A stretch of 25,152 nucleotides of DNA, taken from contig JANNND010000262.1 of the NCBI GenBank assembly GCA_031398365.1, positions 1-25,152 of the forward strand, in the 5' to 3' direction. The DNA comes from JAFDVL01 sp031398365 (GTDB lineage Bacteria; Acidobacteriota; Blastocatellia; RBC074). Made by a program: the position numbers and the translations under genes. How positions within the stretch are numbered: position 1 is the stretch's first letter; the number at the start of each line of letters is the position of its first letter. This document shows, piece by piece, positions 8,301 through 16,700 of this stretch. Below the pieces are notes generated by a model that saw only the letters and a program-made list of their open reading frames with translations, had not been told where the DNA came from and did not search any database.

Positions 8301-9733
8301 TTGCGGCCACGTACTACAACACGTCGGGCGGCGATGGTGGCCCCGGTCAAATGGGCTACATTCAAAAAGGCAGCACGGAGTTGATGGGCAAGGCGGCGCT
8401 GCACTTGTGGAGCAAAACGAATGCTGCCGACATCCCTGCCTTGCGCTTGATATTGGAAGGTTCCGCGAACGTCGCGCACCAGCCCTTACAGGACAAAATC
8501 ATTGATTATTCGACGGCAGGCCCCGAAGAGTTGCGCACGATTGCTGCCGCCGCCGTGTCCGATCCGACCGCTGTCACGCTGCCCGCAGTGCAGGAAAAAA
8601 TCGAACCATTGGTCGAACAAATCCTGCGCGGCGCGATGGACTATGACCGCCGCCAAACGCTTGCGCAGCCCGTGCTGAAACTGTTTTCGCGCGCGAAATG
8701 GGCGGTGCCGAAAACGAACGAACAACGCGATTTGCTCTATCGTTTGTTGATCCCGAAATTCAATCAGGAGCCAACGTCTGCCGAGATGACCAAGATTCTG
8801 GACGCCGCCGCCGCTGCCGTGCGTCCGATGGGATTGCAGGATGCCGATTGGTACGTGTCAGATCGCATGGGCGCAATGCTGGCGACGAACACCGATTTGC
8901 ACACGGACAATTTGCTGCGCTTTCTTCCCGGCAGCACCAAGAATCCAATGATTGCGCATTTCTGGTTGCCGAGCGTGAGTTGGGTGATGTCGTTTAATGA
9001 CGAAATTCCCGAAGTCGGGGCAAAGAATCAACCGCAACTCTCGCCGGAACTCGCCGCCGCACGCGCTCGTGCCATCGAACTGTATTTGCAAATGCTCAAG
9101 CCCGAAACACCCGTGATGAGCCGCAATATTGCGCTGCGTTTGGCCAACACCACGGCGTTGCGGCAAAACCCCACAGTGCAAACGGCGCTGCGCGAACTGG
9201 CCGCCAAAGAGGACGCCGCGCGCAGTGCATTGCGGTATGCCGATGAACAGGCCTGGCTCAGCGATTTGCAGGAAGCAATCAAGAAAGAGCCGCTGGCCGC
9301 TGGCCTGAAAGACGCGAAAGGCCAGCCCAACCTAACGCCGCAATTCCTCGCCAGCTTCCGCTATTTCAGCGATCACGTCGCGCCCGAACTTAACCGCGAT
9401 CAGCGCATGGATACGATGTCATGTATGAAATGCCACAGCGTGCCGGGCCGCGTGCCTTCGATGGAATTGGAAGCGCCCAACGGCAATGGCTATTGGACGG
9501 TCGCCAAGATGCTGAAGAATTATTTGCTCTTGCAACAACGCGTGAACCTGCCCGACATCGAAACCAGCAAGTTGTTGCGCAAACCGTTGAACGTGCAAAC
9601 CGGCAAAGAAGACGGGCATCAGGGCGGACGCCGCTATGCGCCGAGCGAACGTCCGTATCAAATTATTCGCCGCTGGGTGCTGGATCAACCTCGCGTGGCG
9701 CAGAGTTTGGGAACGCAGGTGAGTACGCGGTAA
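5336..9733 (+). CDS. Exported di-haem c-type cytochrome with PPC, alpha/alpha-toroid and HEAT-like repeat regions
   Basis: 1465 residues; a probable periplasmic or surface redox protein, partner unknown. Seen: a basic N-terminus and hydrophobic signal or anchor (about 8-33); a beta-rich region; a PPC-type domain opening with EQEPNDTITQAQ (about 200-345); a first c-haem site CMSCH (C393, C396, H397); a Pro-rich linker (about 585-615); a terpenoid-cyclase/prenyltransferase-like alpha/alpha-toroid segment with QNPDGSWGF and ALTGFVTTAYSLHAL (about 640-730); helical HEAT-like repeats (about 755-1120, e.g. HVRRWSAMALGGVHHARGVP and VKMVRDAAAWAMEQTL); and a second site CMKCH (C1363, C1366, H1367). 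GAGGA lies three bases before the ATG. The last 13 or so codons belong to a ~59-bp repeat found again at 10297-10355, so the natural C-terminus may have been altered. The haem sites are clear; the substrate is not. Confidence 0.88.
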   Translation: MPAQKLLLNRWRLILIMLCLGLGSALILSKHSAAVYQPASKATGITPFKTTLQVSKLWEKRVELQAGETFEVAVSLPMPSTLPTHARVGVRWRLVQRTPVLHTMEQQPATDWQKTIHALDTDVYLVYRTPFGGTYSLEIAPIENEPTVFAGTRWREEGGVANTVQFPQQTPWPAGKAVALNVAINPIDLRDSAATGMFVEQEPNDTITQAQEISFNGKADADGVQVLRISGSADDIEYFDNGKVGQSGDDWFKFTYKGTETKLLTADLAIPDHTLAAQLRFYALDSSGNFTEYIEGRNENERTHQQNEGHRAAIVRLLQPGKTYFVRTEANAPGYEVELRLLQPAPYSNPRLAVRQAMYDHLGQVDSWLSNRPRGASVERRIRDTGNLMGTHCMSCHTQSGVWGPAVPLQNGYRIENIQHFRRMANLMYESLRPTNYLKDAANNTSLAPLDVGDGPAGTRVAGHNVCTLERVIPARKLHSTQALRAANHVLQTADPSGINAAGPGSNVGQAVVYNYAGEILRTAWDRTNHPRYLAALEEKAEKMLAVIPRYSDDMAHRVEFFKRFFPQDYLVQSKRAHDIFKTLPAEPPPPPEVKPDPNDTRPKEPPPARFPAYKLQSAENAAKLWQRMQEQLPKDEARLRAIQNPDGSWGFDPGKAEGDKWKTNGEFDPAPTALALIAFQALGRDTNDPAVARGVQALLKQQYPHGRWNKNALTGFVTTAYSLHALSRLYPNTPVKFTRADFAAKPGESLSASIARVRSLSHTDEAAFVDLMIQSASHSNAHVRRWSAMALGGVHHARGVPSLVKLMGDSVKMVRDAAAWAMEQTLLDDVGFDAVFAAYNTGTDNTRESVLKALGMRADTVMPTPNFKHQRLTQLLTKALNEDAAPGVRAWAAKAAWQWWVWNPPVRDALNQAWIKKLLAPEQNALVENAFRYQSHALFVATGHKANGSEEHQYKELTPLFNALEAKLDDAALPVTTKDLLARRLVSIAATYYNTSGGDGGPGQMGYIQKGSTELMGKAALHLWSKTNAADIPALRLILEGSANVAHQPLQDKIIDYSTAGPEELRTIAAAAVSDPTAVTLPAVQEKIEPLVEQILRGAMDYDRRQTLAQPVLKLFSRAKWAVPKTNEQRDLLYRLLIPKFNQEPTSAEMTKILDAAAAAVRPMGLQDADWYVSDRMGAMLATNTDLHTDNLLRFLPGSTKNPMIAHFWLPSVSWVMSFNDEIPEVGAKNQPQLSPELAAARARAIELYLQMLKPETPVMSRNIALRLANTTALRQNPTVQTALRELAAKEDAARSALRYADEQAWLSDLQEAIKKEPLAAGLKDAKGQPNLTPQFLASFRYFSDHVAPELNRDQRMDTMSCMKCHSVPGRVPSMELEAPNGNGYWTVAKMLKNYLLLQQRVNLPDIETSKLLRKPLNVQTGKEDGHQGGRRYAPSERPYQIIRRWVLDQPRVAQSLGTQVSTR

Positions 9734-9734
9734 G
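9676..9734 (+). repeat. Direct repeat copy A (3' end of cytochrome gene)
   Basis: 59 bases matching 10297-10355 with three mismatches. This copy encodes the end of the cytochrome (LDQPRVAQSLGTQVSTR plus stop). The shared sequence stops just after the TAA. The two copies are 621 bases apart and enclose the DUF4258/YgiT pair. Confidence 0.9.
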
Positions 9735-9739
9735 AAAAA

Positions 9740-10039
9740 ATGTTTGCACATATATTGATTGAAATGCAGGAAGCCGCACACTGCGGGCGCATTTATTTGA
9801 CGGAACATGCCAGAGATGAAATGGGGGATGATGATCTTACATTTCAAGATGTCATGCACTGCATCTTGACGGGCGAAATCATTGAGCAACAATACGATCT
9901 CAAACGAAAAGAATATAAGTATGTCATCTACGGCGATTGCTTGGACGAAGCGGAGATAGCAGTCGTGGCAAAGCTGATTTACAATCAAGGCGTGGGCATC
10001 ATTACCGTCTACAGATTGCGAATTACAGATTATGACTAA
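9740..10039 (+). CDS. DUF4258 protein, probable toxin of a type II-like pair
   Basis: 99 residues. DUF4258 proteins are small RelE-superfamily-like proteins often found beside YgiT-type zinc-finger proteins and proposed as toxins; activity here is inferred. Seen: the family pattern LTEHARDEM, then DVMHCILTGEIIEQQY, KYVIYG, and the C-terminal strand GIITVYR. The stop overlaps the next gene by eight bases (start at 10032), the usual translational coupling of toxin-antitoxin genes. The ATG is preceded only by an A-rich AAGAAAAA stretch, so the initiation site is weak. The gene is visibly more AT-rich than its neighbours, which together with the flanking direct repeats suggests acquisition. Confidence 0.82.
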   Translation: MFAHILIEMQEAAHCGRIYLTEHARDEMGDDDLTFQDVMHCILTGEIIEQQYDLKRKEYKYVIYGDCLDEAEIAVVAKLIYNQGVGIITVYRLRITDYD

Positions 10040-10286
10040 GCCAACTATAGCGAACGAACTTTGTGCTTTTTGCGGCACATTCGGGGCGAAAACAATATAC
10101 AAAACGAAACTCTTCGGCAAAGGGGACAACGCGATTGTGATTGAAAATGTACCCGTGCGACAATGCGACAATTGCGGGGAAAGTTATTACGATCCTGAAG
10201 TCTCCCAAATGATTGACGACATCCTCGCACATCCTGAAAAGCAAGCCGTGACCCGCCAAATCACCGTTGTGTCATTGGCGGCATAA
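10032..10286 (+). CDS. YgiT-type zinc-finger protein, probable antitoxin partner
   Basis: 84 residues. Two CxxC pairs (CAFCG near residue 11 and CDNCGESYYDPE near residue 45) form the zinc-binding fold of the MqsA/YgiT N-terminal domain. The hydrophobic strand VIENVPVRQC between them is also typical. The protein ends shortly after the second pair and lacks the C-terminal Xre helix-turn-helix of full-length MqsA, so it may neutralise its partner without acting as a classical repressor. It overlaps the DUF4258 gene by eight bases in the same direction. Pairing with DUF4258 is a known arrangement; function is inferred. Confidence 0.83.
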   Translation: MTKPTIANELCAFCGTFGAKTIYKTKLFGKGDNAIVIENVPVRQCDNCGESYYDPEVSQMIDDILAHPEKQAVTRQITVVSLAA

Positions 10287-10296
10287 ATGCTATTTC

Positions 10297-10355
10297 GGTA
10301 CTGGATCAACCGCGCGTGGCACAGAGTTTGGGAACGCAGGTGAGTACGCGGTAAG
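10297..10355 (+). repeat. Direct repeat copy B, downstream of toxin-antitoxin-like pair
   Basis: Near-identical copy of 9676-9734 (three differences in 59 bases), now non-coding. It begins 11 bases after the zinc-finger gene's stop. It retains the former TAA but no upstream part of the cytochrome gene. Confidence 0.9.
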
Positions 10356-10450
10356 GATCCGCGCAGGCCTTCACAGCACCCAAGCGTTGCCAATTTTGGA
10401 TTTGCCGTGCCGTGCCAATGGACGGGTTGAAACTCACCATGAGGCAATGT

Positions 10451-10523
10451 AAATTTTGAGTTGACGCTCTGGCGGAATTCCGCATAGACTTCAGGCCGCA
10501 CAAGTACTGTTATCTCAAAATTT
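10451..10523. repeat. Perfect 10-base inverted repeat with 53-base spacer
   Basis: AAATTTTGAG at 10451-10460 is the exact reverse complement of 10514-10523. It encloses the promoter-like sequence and the GCGGAATTCCGC palindrome. Its role is unknown; possibly a small element remnant or operator half-sites. Confidence 0.45.
10461..10490 (+). promoter_or_regulatory. Possible sigma70-type promoter with palindrome in spacer
   Basis: TTGACG (10461-10466) and TAGACT (10485-10490) are separated by 18 bases that contain the perfect palindrome GCGGAATTCCGC (10472-10483). The -35 matches five of six consensus bases and the -10 four of six. It would drive the giant gene with a leader of about 210 bases. 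Sequence resemblance only. Confidence 0.3.
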
Positions 10524-10697
10524 TGTTCTTACCCCCTTGATTTTGTAAACGTTTGGCCCCACCGCCGTTGTCATGATCATAAATTTTCTGCAAGCCCCAT
10601 CTTCTTGCTCTTCATAAATTCGCTCGCAAGCCCGCGTGAATTTTTTCAATCATAAGCGCTCAGCCGCTGCACCTCATTGATGCCATGTCAATGCAAT

Positions 10698-10702
10698 GGG
10701 AG
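10698..10702 (+). promoter_or_regulatory. Ribosome-binding site deciding the start at 10711
   Basis: GGGAG lies eight bases before GTG at 10711, ideal spacing. The alternative ATG at 10696 overlaps this motif and has no site of its own upstream. Confidence 0.6.
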
Positions 10703-10710
10703 ATAAAACT

Positions 10711-13700
10711 GTGAACCCTATCCTGCACGCCTTTATGCCTACGCTCTCACCTGTTCTGCGCAATGTCCTTATTTTTTTCGTCAGTGTGGCGCTGCTGTGG
10801 GGCGCTTCTGTAGTGCATGCCAACCTTGGCAGCGCGCCCGTATCTCCGCCCCCAGTATCTGGCATGAAAACATCCAGGGATCCGCAGCAAACCGCGCAGA
10901 TCAGGGCACGGTATGGCAAATTGCCGTTGCAGTTTGAAGCCAATCAGGGCCAGGCTCAGTCACAGGCAAAATTCATCGCGCGCGGACACGGCTATCAGTT
11001 AGCGCTGCTGCCGGGGAAAGCCCTGTTGCGTTTGCGCCAGACGGCGACGCCATCGCAGCCCGCCGCGCAAGAGACAGACTTCGGGATTCATTTCATCGGC
11101 GCAAATAACGATGCTGTGATGCAAGGTCAGGACTCTTTACCCGGCAAGAGCAATTACTTTGTCGGCAATGATCCGGCGCAATGGCGGGCGAACGTTCCCA
11201 CCTTTGCCAAAGTGCAATATCAGGCGCTGTATCCCGGCGTAGATTTGCTGTATTACGGTCAACAGGGCCAGCTTGAGTATGACTTTATCGTAGCGCCGGG
11301 AGCCGATGCGCGCCGTATTCAAATGGCCTTTGACGGCGTGCAGTCCGTGCGGATTGCAAAAAATGGTGAACTGGTTTTGCGCACCGCCACCGGCGTCGTG
11401 CGCCAGTTGAAACCAGTCATTTATCAAACCATTGATGGCAAGCGCCGCACGGTGCCGGGCCGCTATGTTTTGCAAGGCAAGCAGCGCGTCGGGTTTCAAC
11501 TGGGCAAATATGATCGCAGCCAACCGCTCGTGATTGATCCGATTTTGGAATATTCGACGTTTATCGGAGGCACCAGCAGCGAGCAGGGGCTGGGCATTGT
11601 GGTGGATAAAGATGGCAATGCGTACATTACCGGCGACACATTTTCATCGGATTTCCCCGTTGCAGGAGCCATCCAACCGACCAAAAATAATCTGACCGAT
11701 GTATTCGTGTTGAAGCTAAATGCCAGCGGTTCCGCCATTGTTTATGCTACATATTTGGGCGGTATCAGCAGCGACACAGGCAATGGTATTGCCATTGATG
11801 CCGAGGGCAATGCGTATGTGACGGGATTGACGGTTTCGACAGATTTTCCGGTTACAAATGGCGCGCTGCAACCGACGTCAAAAGGCCTAACGGATGCGTT
11901 CATTGTGAAGCTGAATCTGGCAGGATCGGCGCTGGTCTATTCCAGTTATTTGGGCGGCAGCGGCAGAGACATCGCAACCGCGATTGCAATTGACAGCACG
12001 GGCAGCGCCTACATCACCGGGCGCACTGATTCGACGGATTTACTCACTACGGGATTGCAAACCAATCGCAGCGGAAATTTAGCGTACAAAACCGCCAATC
12101 GCGGCGATGCCTGGACAGCCAGTGCAAATGGGGTAATCGGGTTCATGACGAATGCCATTGGTGTGAATCCGGCTTTTCCCAACATTATTTTTCTCAGCAC
12201 CACTTCCGGCACGTATCGAAGCATCAACGAAGGCGTAGCGTGGCAACCACTGACACTCCCGCCGCCCATTACGAATGGGTTTCCGCTAGTTTTGTCCATC
12301 GCCTTCAATCCCAAAAATCCCAGCACCGTCTATTTCGGTGGCTTTGGCGTCTTCAAAAGCACGGATGATGGCATGACGTGGGCGACGAAAAATACCGGAC
12401 TCAACGTCAATGGTGTTCCGCCGCTGGTGAATGCGATAGCGGTTGATCCCAAACAACCGGACACGGTGTACGCGGGAACGAATTCAGGCCTCTATAAATC
12501 AACGGATGGCGGAGAAAACTGGACGGCGATGAATTTCGGTTTGAATTATCAACCGCAGACAGCCGCCCAGCTTCGCATTACGGAATTGGTGATTGATCCA
12601 AACAACACAGCAACTGTGTATGCCGGGACAGCGCTAGGCGTCTTTAAAACCACGGATGGCGCAAGTAATTGGATGGCCTTCAGCGGAGGCCTGCCAATCG
12701 CCGGACAATTTCCGATAGAGATTGCCAGCCTTGCGCTAGAGGCGACGAATCCGTCTATCCTCTATGCCAGCACTCTTGGCGGGCAGGGTGGCGTCTATAA
12801 ATCCCTTAATGGCGGCTTAAGCTGGGCGGTGTCTAGCAGCGGATTGTCGCCAAGTGGTATCCCCGGCGTAGCGCCTGTGCCCGTGAGTGTGATCGCGACC
12901 GATCCCCTTAACGCTGGAACTGTTTATGCCGGAACTAACTCAGCAGGCGTTTTCAAAAGCACCGATGCGGGCGCGAACTGGAGCCGCGTCATAAGTGGAT
13001 TGACCAATAACAACATTTCAGCCTTAGCCATTGATTCCGCCACGCCTGCTAAAATTTATGCGGGAACCAATGTCGGCAATGATGGGTTTGTGGCGAAGCT
13101 CAATCCGGCGGGTACGCAGTTGAATTATTTGAGTTATCTGGGTGGCAGCGAAGACGAAGATTTACGCGGCATCGCAGTGGACAAAGATAAAAATGCCTAC
13201 GTGACTGGTTACAGCGCCTCCGCAAATTATCCGACCGTGAATCCTTACCAAGCGACCTTTGGCGGTTTTAGAGACGTGGTGGTGAGTAAGATCAACCCGG
13301 CGGGAAGTGCACTTGTCTATTCCACGTTTCTGGGTGGCACGAGTGACGAGCAAGGGCGCGGGATTGTGGTAAATGCGGCGGGCGAAGCGTATCTGACGGG
13401 CTTAACCTTTTCCCCCAACTTTCCGACCGCGAATGCAATCAAGAATACCGGCAGCGGTTTTAGTGACGTCTTTATCACTAAGCTAAGTAGCGATGGGACA
13501 AAGTTGGAGTTTTCGACTTACCTGGGCGGACAAGTGACGGATCAGGGGTATGGCATTGCGCTGGATCCGATAGGAAATGTCTATGTGGCAGGAATCAGCA
13601 ATTCGTTCAATTTCCCAGTGGTAAATGCGTTTCAGAGTCAGCTTAACGGCCCTAGCGCTGGCCTCAGCAACGATGCGTTTGTGACGAAATTGGATGGCGC

Positions 13701-16700
13701 AGGAACTAAAATCCTGTACTCCACGTTCCTCGGCGGTCGCCAGAGTGAGCAAGCCAATGCCATTGCCGTGGATGCCGCCGGGAATGCGTATCTGACGGGG
13801 CAAACCAGTTCGTCGGACTTTCCCACCGTTAACCCCTTACTGCCCTATCGAACATTGGATGTCTTTATCGCCAAGCTTTCCTTTGCCGCTGACCTGTCCC
13901 TCACAATGACAGATTCGCGCGATCCCGTGATGGTGGGCAATGAATTCACCTACAACTTGACCGTCACGAATAACGGGCCGGATGCGGCCAGCAATGTGGT
14001 CGTCACCGACACGTTGCCCGCCAATGTCACAGTCGGTTCCACCGTCGCCAGTCAGGGAACCTGTACGGGAACCGGGCCGATCACCTGCAATCTAGGCACG
14101 CTGGAGCAGAACGCCAAAGTGACGATCACGCTGACGCTGACGCCCAACGCGGTTGGCACGATTACCAATCAGGCCAACTTGACCGGCAGCCTCTTCGATC
14201 AGAAAACCGATAATAATGCGGTTTCGCAAAGCACCCGAATTTCCGACAAACCTTCCATCGTCGGTCGCGTCACGTTGGCCAATGGCGAAGGCATCGGACG
14301 CGTGGCAATGACGTTAACGGGCAATCCGGCGACGACTACGACCAATGCTGACGGCACGTATCAATTTTTAGAATTGCCCGTCGGCAGCAACCTCACGATC
14401 ACGCCGACGCGCAAAGGCTATGTGTTCAATCCCGTGCGCCAAACGCTGAGCAATTTGAACCGCGACCAGATCGTGAATTTCACGGGCGTGTTGTGCGATT
14501 TTACGATTACGCCCGGCAATCGAATCTTCCCCAATGTGGGCGGAACAGGCAGCATTCAAATCACCAGCCCAGACGCGCAATGCCCGTGGACAGCGCGCAG
14601 CAACGACGCGTGGGTCAAACTTACTTCGCCCACCACCGGGATGCACAATAGCACCGTCACGTTCACCGTTGCGCCAACAGCCGCAGCGCGTAGCGGAACC
14701 ATCACGGTCGCGGGCAAAACCTTCACCGTGAGCCAGGAAGCCGGGGCGTGTAATGGCGGCGTGGAGTTCAACCTGCCCTCCGCTCGCGGCGTCACGCTGG
14801 CAGCCACGCAATTTGTCAGTCGGGATTTCAATGCCGATGGCTTCGCCGATGTCGCGCTCATTACGGCGACGCCCAATCCAACGATTGCCGTCGCGCTTAA
14901 CGATGGTAAGGGAAATTTCAATCAGCCTGTCGTTGTCCTGAACGGCGCGCAGCCCAAATCCATCACCAGCGGCGACATCAATGCGGACGGCAAAATGGAT
15001 TTGGTCTTCGTCAATGCCAGCACGGATAACAACGTGTCCATTTTGCTCGGCAATGGCGCGGGCGGCTTTGCTGCGCCGTTGACCTTCAAGGCCGGAACCA
15101 ATCCCAATTGGGCGTCGCTCGGCGATTTCAATGGTGACAAGAAACTGGATTTGTTCATCGGCAATTCCAGCACCAATGGCGGCGCAGCCGAATACATTGC
15201 CGCGCTTTATTTGGGCAATGGCGATGGCACGTTTGCCGCCGGTCGCGGACTCGGCGATCCAATCCCATTCTTTGATCCAGTCGCGCAACTGGAAGTCGGC
15301 GATTTCAATGGCGATGGCAAACTGGACGCGCTAATGGTCATGAATTCCAGCGGCGTGCGCGTGCTTATTGGCGATGGAATGGGCGGTTTTGTTTCCAGCA
15401 TGGGCGGTGCGCCCATTGGTGGTGTGTCAGCAGTCGTCGCGGATTTCAACCGCGATGGCAAAAGTGATTATGCGTATCTGTTCAGCGGACGCGCTTTTGT
15501 TTTATTAGGTGCAGCCACTTCAGCCGCGGCAGTTTATGACTTTCCGGGAGCCATTAAGTTTGCCACAGGCGACCTCAATACCGATGGCAAACCTGACTTG
15601 ATCGGTGTTACCGAAGACAGCGTTTTGCTGCGCTACGGCAATGGTGACGGGACATTTGGCGACATCGTGCCTTACGGCACCAACCTGAAAAACTCGACGG
15701 TGAACGTGCTGGACGCCGACGGCGATGGGCGGTTAGACCTTTTGCTGGCGGGGACTTTCGGCGGGACACAGAATTCCAATTTAGGTTGGGCAATTCTGCG
15801 CGGCACGAAAGAGGGCGGATTGAATGCACCTCGTCAATACTTTCCACTTCCGGTGAATAACAATTCGTCCGGGGATGGCGTGCAACACTTGTTTGCCGGT
15901 GATTTCAACCGCGATGGTATTGAGGATTTATTGAGCGTCACGGGTGGGGGCCGCTTTGCTGCATTATTAGGAAATGGGCTGGGCGGCTTCAGAACGACGG
16001 AACCAGGCGGCGGTGGAGTCTATGCGCAAGCCGTGCAAGTGCGCGATTTCAACCGGGATGGCAACCCAGACATCGGGATTTTGAATGGTAATAACAATCG
16101 CCTCACGATGCACCTGGGCGATGGCAAAGGGGCTTTCCCGAATATTTGGATTGCGGCTTTGAATACCCCTGCCAATACCTTTGAAGTCGCCGATTTCAAT
16201 CAAGATGGGAACACGGATTTGTTGGTAAAAACCAGTGCAAATAACCTGGCAATCTTAACCGGTGACGGCAACGGTATCTTTACCGAAGCGATCACTGGAC
16301 TGGCTCCGCCGCGCGTGGGGCTTTCCACCTTTGTGTTTGCGCTGGGCGATTACAACGGTGATGGCGAAAACGATATTGCGGTGGTACACACAAACTTTTT
16401 TGTTTCCTGTAGCTCAGAGACACAATTACTGGTGTTGCCGGGCGAAGGCAATGGCAACTTTGGCAATCCAATCATCACGAATTTACCCACCCGACCCGAG
16501 CGTTTATATCCCAGCGACATAAACGACGATGGGCGAACAGATTTGGTCTTCACGGAAACTTGCACGTCCAATCGGAATAGTGCTTACGTGCTGTTCGCCA
16601 ACGCGAATGGCAGTTTTGATACGCCCAGGGATTTCTCGGTGGGAATCGAGCCGACAGCCATTGCGATTGGCGATGTGACGGGCGATGGACGCAAAGACAT

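Larger units (their letters stand above)
10356..10695. other. Intergenic region upstream of the giant propeller gene
   Basis: About 340 bases without a convincing gene. It holds a possible promoter (10461-10490), a 12-base palindrome inside its spacer, and a 10-base inverted repeat (10451-10460 with 10514-10523). The remainder shows nothing I can name. Confidence 0.5.

Noticed and set aside
7181..8479. 432-residue minus-strand open frame
   Set aside because: Entirely antisense to the coherent HEAT-like part of the cytochrome gene; Arg/His/Gln-rich composition typical of a shadow frame in GC-rich DNA.
10187..10501. 104-residue minus-strand frame over repeat copy B
   Set aside because: Spans the antisense of the zinc-finger gene and the non-coding repeat; a similar peptide appears antisense to copy A only because the DNA is repeated.
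14368..15288. 306-residue minus-strand open frame
   Set aside because: Antisense to BACON/FG-GAP coding sequence; its apparent repeats mirror the FG-GAP repeats.
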